Below, in pieces: positions 53,383 through 62,664 of a stretch of DNA of 64,000 bases. The position numbers were made by a program, and so were the translations under genes. Below the pieces are notes generated by a model. It searched no databases and was not told the origin of the DNA. It saw nothing but the letters and a program-made list of their open reading frames with translations. Source of the DNA: Nostoc sp. S4. Its GTDB lineage: Bacteria > Cyanobacteriota > Cyanobacteriia > Cyanobacteriales > Nostocaceae. Each line of letters begins with the position of its first letter. Within the stretch, counting starts at the first letter, position 1. Where the stretch lies: NCBI GenBank assembly GCA_029379225.1, contig JAQYWR010000003.1, positions 186,001 to 250,000 on the forward strand, read 5' to 3'.

Positions 53383-54081
53383 TTATGATACTTGTATGTC
53401 TTGCAGTTTTGCCACCATTTCTGCACGTGCTGAAACCTTTAATTTCCGAAACATCCTCTTCAAAGCTTGCTTGACGGAATTTTGGGTAATCCAAAGTTTT
53501 TCGCCAATTTCTGCATTCGTTAATCCCTGCGCCACTAATTCGGCAATTTCTAATTCACGCGCTGTTAGAGGACTTGCTAAAAGAGAATTGGATATTTTTG
53601 GTTTCGCTCGTAGAATTGCCATTTTGGCTGACAAATGAATGCATAAAGCGCTCAAGTCAGCTAAATCATTACCATTAAAAGGGGGATTTCCCTTGTCACG
53701 GGCTAAGTTAAGCGTTCCGATAAGGCGACCATCGCAAACAATTGGCCCGGTCATCACGTGTTCGTGGTCATGGCGCGAGCAAAAATGCTTCCAGTCTCCT
53801 GGAGATAGTATTAACTGCTCGTGAGCAGGAGCGTGACGCTCAACCACGTAGCGTCCCACTGGATTGCTCTCTAAGCATACTGCTGGAATGCCCGCAACAT
53901 CAATCTCAGCCGTTGATTCTTCGTCTAGGAGATAGATACCCCAATTTTGCACGCCAAAATGCTCGCTAATTTTGTCCGCCAGAGCTAGCCTTAATTCTGG
54001 CTCGTTTTGGACATTAGCGATCGCATGAAATACGGCGTGAAGAGAATTAACCATAAGTGTACCCAGTTGGGGACTATCCAA
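53383..54081 (-). CDS. GAF-domain LuxR-type transcription regulator
   Basis: A 232-residue regulator. The N-terminal GAF-like sensor spans about 20-160 (VQNWGIYLLDEE, VMTGPIVCDGRLIGTLNLAR). The C-terminal LuxR helix-turn-helix spans about 168-230 (SPLTARELEIAELVAQGLTN, AEIGEKLWITQNSVKQALKR). It has no receiver domain. It is divergent from the DUF3386 gene 73 bp away and may control it. The ligand is unknown. Confidence 0.87.
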   Translation of the reverse strand: MDSPQLGTLMVNSLHAVFHAIANVQNEPELRLALADKISEHFGVQNWGIYLLDEESTAEIDVAGIPAVCLESNPVGRYVVERHAPAHEQLILSPGDWKHFCSRHDHEHVMTGPIVCDGRLIGTLNLARDKGNPPFNGNDLADLSALCIHLSAKMAILRAKPKISNSLLASPLTARELEIAELVAQGLTNAEIGEKLWITQNSVKQALKRMFRKLKVSARAEMVAKLQDIQVS

Positions 54082-54154
54082 GCCTCAACAATTACTTCTA
54101 TGCTAATACCAAGAAAACTAAAACGCTAATTACAGTAGCGACTAGGAGAAGCAC

Positions 54155-54808
54155 ATGACAGTTACACAACTCTCTGCTCAGGAACTTTTCCGGGCTGCTT
54201 ATGAAAACCGCTACACCTGGGACAAAAATTTCCCCGGTTACACTGCAAATATTACCTATAAGTATGATGATAAAGTCTTCACCGGCAAAGTAATTATCAA
54301 AGCTAATCTCAAAGCCGAAGTTTTGGACGTAGATGACGAGCAAGCCAAGCAAGCAATTCACGGCCAAGCATGGGAAATCGCAATTCACCGCGTCCGTCGC
54401 AGCTTTGAAGATACCCACAGCACAAATACTTTTCGCTATGGTAAGACTGACGAAACAGGTGCAGTTGAACTTTTAGTTGGTGGTAAGGCTGAAGGCGATA
54501 AATACAAAGTCCGCAACAATGAAGTCTGCCACGTTCACCGTCTGATTCATGGTACTTTTGTGACAATTGACACTTTTAGCAGTCACGATACTGGCGAAGG
54601 TTACTTGTCTCACACCTATGATTCTGTGTACCAAGACCCCAAAACCGGCGAACAGAAAGGCGGTAGAAGCGAATTTACTGATGAATATGAAAAAGTTGGT
54701 GATTATTTCATCTTAAATCGCCGCGAAATTCGCACCCAAATAGATGGACAAGTATCGATTCAAGAATTTGTCTTTTCTGATATTAAATTGTTGGAATCTG
54801 CTGCTTAA
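54155..54808 (+). CDS. DUF3386 family protein
   Basis: A 217-residue soluble protein of a family found in cyanobacteria and plastids. Recognisable parts are AQELFRAAYENRYTWDKNFP, GYTANITYKYDDKVFTGKV, VCHVHRLIHGTFVTIDTFSS and GYLSHTYDSVY. AGGAG precedes the ATG. The function is unknown. A strong HIP1-based hairpin follows. Confidence 0.85.
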   Translation: MTVTQLSAQELFRAAYENRYTWDKNFPGYTANITYKYDDKVFTGKVIIKANLKAEVLDVDDEQAKQAIHGQAWEIAIHRVRRSFEDTHSTNTFRYGKTDETGAVELLVGGKAEGDKYKVRNNEVCHVHRLIHGTFVTIDTFSSHDTGEGYLSHTYDSVYQDPKTGEQKGGRSEFTDEYEKVGDYFILNRREIRTQIDGQVSIQEFVFSDIKLLESAA

Positions 54809-54830
54809 GTTAAATTTGGGATGATAAATT

Positions 54831-54877
54831 AAAGCGATCGCTCACTTAAACTAAGGAGCGATCGCTTTGATTTTTTG
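54831..54877 (+). terminator. HIP1-based terminator after DUF3386
   Basis: AAAGCGATCGCTC / GAGCGATCGCTTT is a perfect 13-bp stem with a 12-nt loop, followed by GATTTTTT. It lies about 20 bp after the stop. Confidence 0.8.
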
Positions 54878-54964
54878 GTGTTTTGTTTCACCAAAATTGA
54901 AAGGCGATCGCCTCAGATATAATCAATATAAAAGTCAACTGTCCTATTTTGCATATAGTAACAA

Positions 54965-55282
54965 ATGACACAACTATCTTCTAATCACACACCACGCCGA
55001 GGAAGAATATTTCCAGAACGTCAACTTTCGCTTGAAGAAAAAGCACGACGTAAGGCTGAAGATGAATTATTTTATCAGCGTTGTCGAGTAGTATTTGACA
55101 GAGTTCAACCAGAATTAATCAAAGAACACTATGACTGGTTTATAGTCATTGAGCCTGACAGTGGAGACTATTTTATAGATCCAAACGAAGATGTTGCTAG
55201 ACAAAAGGCTCGTGAAAAATATTCTGACAAAATGCGTCTCATGATGCGAATCAATGAGACTGGAGCCTGCGGTAGAATATGA
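54965..55282 (+). CDS. Hypothetical protein coupled to aspartic-protease-like gene
   Basis: A 105-residue charged protein: a basic N-terminus (RRGRIFPERQLSLEEKARRK), then EHYDWFIVIEPDSGDYFIDP, ending in NETGACGRI. It overlaps the next gene by 4 bp (ATGA), so the two are translated together. The pair occurs repeatedly in cyanobacteria, by my recollection; the role is unknown and a toxin-antitoxin-like arrangement is only one option. Confidence 0.75.
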   Translation: MTQLSSNHTPRRGRIFPERQLSLEEKARRKAEDELFYQRCRVVFDRVQPELIKEHYDWFIVIEPDSGDYFIDPNEDVARQKAREKYSDKMRLMMRINETGACGRI

Positions 55283-55644
55283 TTTTTGGTGAATTTAATA
55301 GTAGAGGTGAGCTAATTTTTGAAATTAGTTTGATTGCTGCTGATGGTGATATTATCCCAGTTCAAGCGCTACTAGATACAGGATTTACTGGTTGGTTAAC
55401 AATTGATAATCAAGACGCTCTAACTTTGGCGTGGTTGCGCGACAGCCAAAGAGAAGACATGCGGACGGCGAGGGGACAAGCACAGTTTAACCTCTATCAG
55501 GGAATTGTGCTTTTAGGTGAAGAAGAGTTTATTATTCCAGCATTGGGAGGAGATGAACTGCAAGATATTCTCTTGGGTGTACGTTGGTTAGAGACAAAAC
55601 GACTTGTGGCAGATTTTCCAGCAGGATTACTAACATTGGGATAA
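55279..55644 (+). CDS. Retropepsin-like aspartic protease
   Basis: A 121-residue protein of the single-domain clan AA type. The active-site motif is ALLDTGFTGWLTI (D-T-G, about 30-42) and the C-terminal ILLGVRWLETKRLVADF contains the conserved hydrophobic-G segment. It would act as a dimer. It is co-translated with the preceding 105-residue protein, which may be its substrate or partner. Confidence 0.82.
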   Translation: MIFGEFNSRGELIFEISLIAADGDIIPVQALLDTGFTGWLTIDNQDALTLAWLRDSQREDMRTARGQAQFNLYQGIVLLGEEEFIIPALGGDELQDILLGVRWLETKRLVADFPAGLLTLG

Positions 55645-55687
55645 AGGCGATCGCTTCAGATATAATCAAAATTTAAGATAATATGCG

Positions 55688-56377
55688 TTAGGCAAAAATA
55701 AGTTGCCAGCCAATAATAAAAATTGCTATATCTGCAAAAACATGACTGATATATCCAGTCCAGATTGAGCGATATTTTAAGTAGCACCACGACCATATTG
55801 CTCCTGCAAAAAACACGCCTAATGAGCATAATATTGTTGTTCGCCAATCAAAGTAAGCTAGTAGACCAACAGTATGATGAATAGTAAAAAATACTGCACA
55901 AATGATAACAGCCAAACGAGGCGTTACTAATATCTCACATTTGCGATACACAAACCAACGCCAGACAAACTCCTCAAGCAAAGAGTTGATGAATATCCAG
56001 TATGCTCCACCTAACAAATAAATAGTAAAACTATTTAATCCAATCTGAGTTGCTCTATCTCGAACGTATCTAATATCTATCCACTGTGGCCCCAAAAGCC
56101 AATAAATAATCAGCATTATAGATAGCATTAACAGTCCTAATCCAATTCCAGCTAATAAATCGCGTCCCTTCGGATATTGAACTTTTAAATTCTCTTTATC
56201 GATAAATAATAACCAAATAATAGGTACAACTAACAACCAAATTTTAGATAAAAAAGCTATTAAATGTCCTATTATTCCAGGAAAAATGTACAATTCGGTT
56301 GTAATACCAATACTAGGAGCCGGTACAAGCAGCAACAGAGCTAGTAGTGCATTTAGATTGGGACTGGTTTTAAACAT
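55688..56377 (-). CDS. CPBP-family intramembrane metalloprotease
   Basis: A 229-residue protein with about seven hydrophobic segments. The CPBP (Abi/Rce1-like) motifs are NSLLEEFVWRWFVYRK (E-E-x3-R), FFTIHHTVGLL (His) and GYISHVFADIAIF (His). In other bacteria such proteases process membrane peptides or act in bacteriocin self-protection. It is 45 kb from the RiPP locus, so no link is claimed. Confidence 0.85.
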   Translation of the reverse strand: MFKTSPNLNALLALLLLVPAPSIGITTELYIFPGIIGHLIAFLSKIWLLVVPIIWLLFIDKENLKVQYPKGRDLLAGIGLGLLMLSIMLIIYWLLGPQWIDIRYVRDRATQIGLNSFTIYLLGGAYWIFINSLLEEFVWRWFVYRKCEILVTPRLAVIICAVFFTIHHTVGLLAYFDWRTTILCSLGVFFAGAIWSWCYLKYRSIWTGYISHVFADIAIFIIGWQLIFA

Positions 56378-56545
56378 CTAAAAGTTTTGCTATATTTCTA
56401 TACTTGGAATTTTTTATAATATATGCAAAGTATAAAATATCAGTACCGCGATGGTAATTAAATAACATGACAGTTTATCCGTCGTCACATAAATCTATTA
56501 ACTATAGTTGCTATGTCCTCATAACAAATTTTTACACTTACCTAC

Positions 56546-57358
56546 TTAGCTACCTGTTGAACAATAGTATCGCTCTCCTAATTTCCAAAGCTGAAGCGTA
56601 ACTATCAAAAATAAAATACCTGCCAGTGGAGAGATGTAACAAAACCACAAAGGTACGAAAAATGTATCTTGTTTTTCTAAAACTGCAAGCAAAGGAAAAT
56701 AACTCACACAAGCAAGCGGTATCAAGTAAGTGAAAAATCTTTGAAACCACTTGCTATAAATTGCAAAAGGGTATTGAGCAGTTTCTACCCCTCCATAAGT
56801 GAGAATATTCATAATTTCTAAAGATTCAATAGTCCAGAATGTCAGGGTTGCTTGTACAATAACGATACCTACAAATAGTGCAACTGCACCAATAAATGAA
56901 GTTGCCAAAAGCCACAATGTTTGAAGAGAAATAGAAATATGCAGAGTTGAAAGCGACCAACAGATAACGACAAATCCTTGAGAAAATCTTCCGATTCTCT
57001 TCAAAGTAAATTCTGTGCCCAAAAGTTGAAGCACCGTAGTGCGGGGACGAAGAAGTAAACGGTCAAAATCACCGTTCTTAATTATTTGTCCAAATGAATC
57101 AAACCCTCGTCCTAAAGCATCAGCACAAGCAAAAGAAATATTAACCATTCCATAAAATAGAGCTACTTCATTTAAAGTCCACGTACCAATACTATTAAAA
57201 CGACTAAAAAGTGCCCAAATGCCGAAAAATTCCACCACAGTTCCTAAAAAATGTCCTAGAACTTGAAGCAAGAAGGACACTTTGTACTGCATTTGCGATT
57301 TTAAAGATACAGAGATAAATCGAAAGTAGAGGAAAAAATTATTAAAAAACATCTTCAA
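56546..57358 (-). CDS. ABC-2-type exporter permease (second subunit)
   Basis: A 270-residue membrane protein with six likely membrane segments. It matches the ABC-2 (DUF990-like) permease type: LLRPRTTVLQLLGTEFTLKR after the second pair, and GIVIVQATLTFWTIESLEIM. It follows the other permease by 6 bp and is last in the operon ATPase, small protein, permease, permease. The substrate is unknown. Confidence 0.85.
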   Translation of the reverse strand: MKMFFNNFFLYFRFISVSLKSQMQYKVSFLLQVLGHFLGTVVEFFGIWALFSRFNSIGTWTLNEVALFYGMVNISFACADALGRGFDSFGQIIKNGDFDRLLLRPRTTVLQLLGTEFTLKRIGRFSQGFVVICWSLSTLHISISLQTLWLLATSFIGAVALFVGIVIVQATLTFWTIESLEIMNILTYGGVETAQYPFAIYSKWFQRFFTYLIPLACVSYFPLLAVLEKQDTFFVPLWFCYISPLAGILFLIVTLQLWKLGERYYCSTGS

Positions 57359-57364
57359 ATTCTC

Positions 57365-58183
57365 TCATCCTCCTTGAATTACAAGCTTTTTGATACCAAG
57401 AATTACAAGTAAACGACCAAGGATAACTATCGTAAATATCCAGAAAACTTGATGTAGCAAGACATTAAATAGGGCATTTGGTGGAAGATTACCAGTAAAA
57501 AGTCGAAAAGGTTGGTCGATAAGTCCTGAGAAAGGAAGTACATTTAGCAAGGGCTTGCTCCACTCCGGAAAAAGTGGTAAAGGAACAATCATCCCAGAAA
57601 AAATAATAATCAAAGTCGGAAGAATACTATTAATTCCTTCACCAGAAAGTGTCCACATCATGGATACAGTAAGAAGCATAGTCAATGCAGACGAAAGTAG
57701 AATTCCACCAATAAAGGAGAAAACAAAGGCAACGAAACTAGCAAAAGAGGGTGGAAAAGAAAGCGATCGCTCTGAAAACCCGATCGCCGGAAAAATAAAA
57801 ATTGTCACAGAAAGAAGAGGGATGGCACGAAGAATAATCGGTGCTGTGCGAAGCGCCAAAGCACGAGTAAACCAAAAATTATAAAGGTCTGTGGGTCGCA
57901 GCAGATCGTAGCCTACCCCACCAGAGCGGATCGAGTTTTGAATCTCGCGATCGCCTGACCAAGGAGCGATCGCCATCAAAAATGCTTGTCCTAGCCACAC
58001 ATATCCTACAGCCTGCTGAAAAGTTATTGGTTGAGCAGAGGTTGTATGGGTGAAAAATGCCTCTAGAACCATCACTTTTACGAACCCCCAAAATAACTGA
58101 GTTGCAACCCCCGCCAAAGCAGCAGTACGATATTGCAGCAGCAACGTAAATCTCGCAATAAACAGTGACCAATATGCTTTCAT
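57365..58183 (-). CDS. ABC-2-type exporter permease (first subunit)
   Basis: A 272-residue membrane protein with six likely membrane segments and the type-specific loop IRSGGVGYDLLRPTDLYNFW. It pairs with the next gene (6-bp gap) to form the membrane part of an ABC exporter. The ATPase gene is about 550 bp upstream on the same strand, with one small gene in between. Confidence 0.86.
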   Translation of the reverse strand: MKAYWSLFIARFTLLLQYRTAALAGVATQLFWGFVKVMVLEAFFTHTTSAQPITFQQAVGYVWLGQAFLMAIAPWSGDREIQNSIRSGGVGYDLLRPTDLYNFWFTRALALRTAPIILRAIPLLSVTIFIFPAIGFSERSLSFPPSFASFVAFVFSFIGGILLSSALTMLLTVSMMWTLSGEGINSILPTLIIIFSGMIVPLPLFPEWSKPLLNVLPFSGLIDQPFRLFTGNLPPNALFNVLLHQVFWIFTIVILGRLLVILGIKKLVIQGG

Positions 58184-58232
58184 CTTAGTAGTAAATTGAC
58201 AAAAGATAAGAGGGGTATTATTTATAGATGCC

Positions 58233-58598
58233 TTAAAAAAACACTAGCTTATATGTATCACCAATTTTACCAATAGGAGCAGAAGTAGAACTATTTGTGT
58301 ATTCGTCTTGATAGGTTAGATTAACAATACACTCAAGCTCTACTTTGTCAGTAAGCTTCTTTAAAAATCTTTCTCTCTCTGACTCTGACAGCTCAACTTC
58401 ACTTATCCTTACTTGCAAGTCTTTATCCTTCAAGCCAATAAATGCAAGTAAGAGCATTTTCTTGAATACATTACCTCCGCCTAAATTATTAAACTCTTCA
58501 AATGCATTTTCAGAGAAATATATTAGTTCTAATATGTCTGATTCAGTTCCGTTTTTGATAGTATCAGTCAACTCTTGGATGAAAACGTCGAGACTCAT
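58233..58598 (-). CDS. Hypothetical 121-residue protein within the ABC operon
   Basis: A small acidic protein: MSLDVFIQELTDTIKNGTES, a helical middle rich in Leu and Asp, and a beta-rich end VELECIVNLTYQDEYTNSST. I do not recognise it. It lies between the ATPase and permease genes on the same strand. It may be an insertion into the operon or an accessory protein. Confidence 0.6.
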   Translation of the reverse strand: MSLDVFIQELTDTIKNGTESDILELIYFSENAFEEFNNLGGGNVFKKMLLLAFIGLKDKDLQVRISEVELSESERERFLKKLTDKVELECIVNLTYQDEYTNSSTSAPIGKIGDTYKLVFF

Positions 58599-58733
58599 CT
58601 TGCTTTTACCTAAGAATTAGCTTGAGTCATAACATCCTAATGTGTCTCCATTACAAATGACAAATGACAAATACTTAGGCTTACCTCGGCTCCGCTCGGT
58701 ACAAGTCGCTTAGTACAAGTGACTAATAACAAA

Positions 58734-59726
58734 TTAATCTAAAATTCCTCCTGACTTCGCATAAAGTTCAGCAACTATTTCCTCAATCGGTGGATTTTCG
58801 ACAAAGAGATCCTCAACTTCGTGTTTTGAGGTAACTCTGTTAATTAGAGATGCAGCAGAAAGCTTTGTGGGGTCGAAGGCTAGAGTTACGGTGCGACCTT
58901 GTTTAGAGATGATACTAACTCCTTCTTCCTCAAAGAAAAAATCATCATTTATGAAGTCTATTCTTAAGTACCGACGCGAGGAAACTTGAGAACGCAACGC
59001 TGTCAAAGTTCCATCACAGAGAATTTCACCGCCACCAATAATAATGACGCGATCGCACAATGCTTCGATATCATCCATATCATGGGTTGTGAGGATAGTA
59101 GTTACTTGATGAGTTCTATTTAGTGTTTTGATAAATTTCCTCACCGCAAGCTTGGAAACCGCATCAAGCCCGATAGTTGGTTCATCCAGAAACAAAATTT
59201 CCGGTCTGTGCAACATTGCGGCGGCAAAATCGCATCGCATTCTTTGACCAAGGCTTAACTGTCTGACAGGGATGGAGAGAAAACTCTCAAGACCGAGCAA
59301 ATCAATCATTTCTTGGCGTGTATTTTGGTATTCTGAATTAGGAACGCGATAAATATCCCGCAACAAATCGAAAGACTCAATTACTGGTAGATCCCACCAA
59401 AGTTGCGATCGCTGACCAAACACTACTCCAATACGACTAACATGGCGGATTCTATCTTTCCAAGGAGTTCGTCCGCCAATTATACATTTGCCGCTAGATG
59501 GGACTAAAATACCACTTAAAATTTTAATAGTAGTCGATTTACCCGCCCCATTTGGGCCGATATATCCTACTAGTTCTCCCTGCTCAAGCGAAAATGAAAC
59601 TCCTTTCAAAGCATGGACAACTCTGGTTTTTCTTTGCACAAGCCCTCGGATTGAACCTAAAAATCCAGAGGAGCGTTCAGACACAAAAAAAGTCTTTTTC
59701 AAGTCTTCGACAAGAATCTGAGGCAT
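58734..59726 (-). CDS. ABC-2-type exporter ATPase
   Basis: A 330-residue ATPase. Walker A is GPNGAGKSTT (about 56-65), the signature is LSLGQRMRCD, Walker B is ILFLDEPTIGLD and the H-loop His is in TTHDMDDIE. A C-terminal extension of about 70 residues is typical of the drug/lipid/polysaccharide exporter ATPases that pair with ABC-2 permeases. It is the first gene of this minus-strand operon. Confidence 0.93.
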   Translation of the reverse strand: MPQILVEDLKKTFFVSERSSGFLGSIRGLVQRKTRVVHALKGVSFSLEQGELVGYIGPNGAGKSTTIKILSGILVPSSGKCIIGGRTPWKDRIRHVSRIGVVFGQRSQLWWDLPVIESFDLLRDIYRVPNSEYQNTRQEMIDLLGLESFLSIPVRQLSLGQRMRCDFAAAMLHRPEILFLDEPTIGLDAVSKLAVRKFIKTLNRTHQVTTILTTHDMDDIEALCDRVIIIGGGEILCDGTLTALRSQVSSRRYLRIDFINDDFFFEEEGVSIISKQGRTVTLAFDPTKLSAASLINRVTSKHEVEDLFVENPPIEEIVAELYAKSGGILD

Positions 59727-59954
59727 ATATTCCTGGTCTTTTATTGTTAGTCAGACACTCTATATAGCAATTTTATTTGAGTTGTAGAAATTATCGTTAT
59801 CAACGTCCTTGGTCAATTGTCCTTCCTCATTTGTAATTACAAAGGACAAATAACTAATGACACCTAACAGTAGCAATATTTCACAAATCATTTGAGACTC
59901 CTATATTACAATTTAGGTATTCCCACTGATGGGGAAACTAAATTAAATGGAAAT

Positions 59955-60347
59955 ATGAATAAACTAATTGAGTACGAAGAAGCCAGCGACGAAGTACGTG
60001 CGGTATATGACGATATCCGCGCCACACGTCAGAATGACTATATTAACAACTTTTGGAAAGCCATAGCTAACCATCCTCCCACCTTGCAACGAACATGGCA
60101 AACATTGAAAGAAGTGATGACCAGTCCGGGTGAAATCGATCCATTGATGCGCGAACTGATTTATATTGCCGTGAGTGCGACAAATGGCTGCGAGTATTGC
60201 ATCGCCTCACATACAGCAGCAGCGCGTGCCAAGGGAATGAATGATACCATGTTTGGGGAACTAATGGCGATCGCTGCCACTGCCAACATGACTAACCGTC
60301 TCGCCAATGGCTACCAGATTCCCGTGGATGAGCGATTCAAAACATAG
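59955..60347 (+). CDS. Carboxymuconolactone decarboxylase/AhpD-like protein
   Basis: About 130 residues with the AhpD-like redox motif: ELIYIAVSATNGCEYCIASH, in which C-E-Y-C and the following His are the family's active-site set. ATG 59955 (MNKLIEYEEASDEV) is typical of the family; a longer frame from 59892 adds 21 unlike residues. It may act as a disulfide reductase in peroxide defence. Its partner is unknown. Confidence 0.87.
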   Translation: MNKLIEYEEASDEVRAVYDDIRATRQNDYINNFWKAIANHPPTLQRTWQTLKEVMTSPGEIDPLMRELIYIAVSATNGCEYCIASHTAAARAKGMNDTMFGELMAIAATANMTNRLANGYQIPVDERFKT

Positions 60348-60477
60348 AAATTCCTCCTTAGAAAGGAAAAAGAAAAAAGAAAATCCCTATAAATCTTCAG
60401 AAACTCACAATCATTTCTTCTTTCTTTTGCATGAGTACCTTTTTCGGTGATGTTATTAACTATTTATAGAATTATTA

Positions 60478-61296
60478 ATGATGCCAAAGGTTCAAATTAA
60501 CGGAATTGATTTGTTCTACGACATTAAGGGAACAGGTGAGCCTTTGCTATTAATAGCTGGCTTTCTTTGCGATCATAGTTATTGGTCGCTACTTATGCCA
60601 TCGCTGATTTCCCATTATCAAGTCATTCGCTTAGATAACCGAGGCATGGGGCAAAGTTCTGCTCCCCAAAGTCCTTATAGTATCAAACAAATGGCTGGCG
60701 ATATTGCAGCATTGTTGAATTACATTGGTATTAACAAGATACATATAGTAGGTCATTCAATGGGTGGTCAAATTGCCCAAGAGCTAGCACTAGCATATCC
60801 AAAAAAAATACAAAGTTTGATGCTACTTTCATCTTTGGCAAAAGGCGATGAATTATTTAACAGCATTATTGAAACTTGGGGCGACCTTCTGATAAATGTA
60901 GACTTGAAACTTTATGAAAAAGTCGTATTGCCTTGGATATTTACAGATAGATTTTACTCAATTCCTGGAATGATTGAAGGTCTGATTGAATTTGCCATTA
61001 AATATCCCTTCCCACCTGCAACTCACTCACTTTCTCATCACAGCCGAGCCATGCTTGACTTTGATACAACAGACCGTCTCCAACAAATTCATTGTCCTAC
61101 TTTAGTTTTGGTTGGAAAACAAGACATTCTCACCCCGCTAAAATTTTCCCAGCAACTTGCTCAAGGTATTCCTAACGCCGAACTTGTAGTCCTTGACAGT
61201 GGTGGTCATGGCTTCTTGATTGAATCTTCAGACGTTGTGGTTTCAGCCATGCTTAATTTTTTGCGGAATTTAAAGCTGACTTATACCAATTTTTGA
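60478..61296 (+). CDS. Alpha/beta hydrolase
   Basis: A 272-residue hydrolase. The nucleophile elbow is GHSMGG (about 98-103), the oxyanion region is LIAGFLCDHSYW, the acid is in LVGKQDILTPL and the His is in SGGHGFLIE. DNRGMGQSS is the usual loop. The substrate cannot be told. It starts about 130 bp after the AhpD-like gene on the same strand. Confidence 0.9.
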   Translation: MMPKVQINGIDLFYDIKGTGEPLLLIAGFLCDHSYWSLLMPSLISHYQVIRLDNRGMGQSSAPQSPYSIKQMAGDIAALLNYIGINKIHIVGHSMGGQIAQELALAYPKKIQSLMLLSSLAKGDELFNSIIETWGDLLINVDLKLYEKVVLPWIFTDRFYSIPGMIEGLIEFAIKYPFPPATHSLSHHSRAMLDFDTTDRLQQIHCPTLVLVGKQDILTPLKFSQQLAQGIPNAELVVLDSGGHGFLIESSDVVVSAMLNFLRNLKLTYTNF

Positions 61297-61421
61297 TTTT
61301 ACTCTGTCATCTGGAAGAAAAGGTTTTAAAAGTCTTGTACTAATATTAATTCACTATTTATTAATTCCACTCATTTTCATTATTTTAACTTTTAAATTTT
61401 AACTTTGGACTTACTAATTTT

Positions 61422-62537
61422 ATGCTACCTCTTACTGTTGGCGACCCGATTCCTTGGTTCATTCTTCCCTCAACCTCAAATCCAAGTTTTCACTTCAATT
61501 CGGTTGGTGGATACCGGAGCATTTTATTTTTTTTTGGAAGTTCTAAAAATAACTATATTCGGCAAATTCTTGATAATTTTTTGAACAGACAGCAGCAGCT
61601 TGCTGCTTATGAAGTACCATTCTTTGGTGTCAGCATAGACCCAGATGATACTTTTTTAGCAGAGTTAATTCAGAATAAAACTTATTTCAAATTTCTTTGG
61701 GATTTTGAAAAAAAAATCAGCTTTGAATACGGTGTTTGTCAACCAATAAATCCAGGAAGTAACGAACTACAATACAGACCAACAATTTTCGTTTTGGATG
61801 AGAACTTACGAGTTATCAAAGTTTTGCCAATCTCAACTACTACTCATCCTTGCGAGCAAGTGTTTGAGTTGATTAAAAGCTTACCTGCAATCAGCGAAAG
61901 TATTCCCGCAGCCAGACAAGCACCTGTTTTATTTATACCGAATGTTTTGGATAGAAACTTTTGCCAACATTTAATTAATTTGTACGAAGCAGATGGTGGT
62001 GAAGATTCTGGCTTTATGCGACAAATTGACGGCAAAACAGTCGGAGTTACTGACTATGGATTTAAAAAACGTCGAGACTATTTAATTTCCGATCCTCAAC
62101 TATTAAAGCAAATCAATAATATGATTATGCGACGGGTTAAACCAGAAATTGAGAAGGCCTTTCAATTTAGCATTACTCGCTTTGAACGCTACCTAGTATC
62201 GTGTTACGAAGCAACTGATAAAGGCTTCTTTAATCGTCATCGTGATAACACTACCAAAGGCACCGCTCATCGACGGTTTGCAATGTCATTAAATCTAAAT
62301 ACCGGCGCTTATAAAGGCGGCGATTTACGGTTTCCAGAATATGGACTCCAACTTTATACTCCAAATGTTGGAGAAGCAGTGATTTTTTCTTGCTCGTTAC
62401 TGCATGAAGCCACCCCTGTTATTAGCGGACGGCGCTTTGTTTTACTGTCGTTCTTTTACAACGAAGAAGATGCTAAATTACGGCAAGAAAACAGCAAGTA
62501 CCTTGTAATTAATAATAGCGATTCTGATAAGAAGTAA
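61422..62537 (+). CDS. Peroxiredoxin-like domain fused to 2OG-Fe(II) oxygenase
   Basis: A 371-residue protein. The N-terminal thioredoxin-fold part (about 1-165, VGDPIPWFILPSTSNPSFHF, FFGVSIDPDDTFL, FVLDENLRVIKVL) is peroxiredoxin-like but has no Cys at the expected site (FFFGSSKNNYI). The C-terminal part (about 170-360) is a prolyl-4-hydroxylase-like oxygenase: His273 and Asp275 in NRHRDN, His328 in LLHEATPV, and Arg337/338 for 2-oxoglutarate. The oxygenase should be active; the first domain probably binds a partner. Confidence 0.87.
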   Translation: MLPLTVGDPIPWFILPSTSNPSFHFNSVGGYRSILFFFGSSKNNYIRQILDNFLNRQQQLAAYEVPFFGVSIDPDDTFLAELIQNKTYFKFLWDFEKKISFEYGVCQPINPGSNELQYRPTIFVLDENLRVIKVLPISTTTHPCEQVFELIKSLPAISESIPAARQAPVLFIPNVLDRNFCQHLINLYEADGGEDSGFMRQIDGKTVGVTDYGFKKRRDYLISDPQLLKQINNMIMRRVKPEIEKAFQFSITRFERYLVSCYEATDKGFFNRHRDNTTKGTAHRRFAMSLNLNTGAYKGGDLRFPEYGLQLYTPNVGEAVIFSCSLLHEATPVISGRRFVLLSFFYNEEDAKLRQENSKYLVINNSDSDKK

Positions 62538-62664
62538 AAAACAGATTTTCAAATCGTCAACCTGCTATTATGAACAATCGTATGCTAGCTGTTACACTAG
62601 CAAACGCTCTTCCTGTATAAATTGCAGGTCATTTTGAGATGAATGTAGTTTGTCAAGTGAGGTT

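Noticed and set aside
53243..53638. Plus-strand frame of 131 codons opposite the LuxR-type gene
   Set aside because: It overlaps the clear GAF/LuxR gene on the other strand and has no family pattern.
55688..56377. CPBP protease as immunity protein for the RiPP
   Set aside because: Such a role exists for the family, but it lies 45 kb away with unrelated neighbours.
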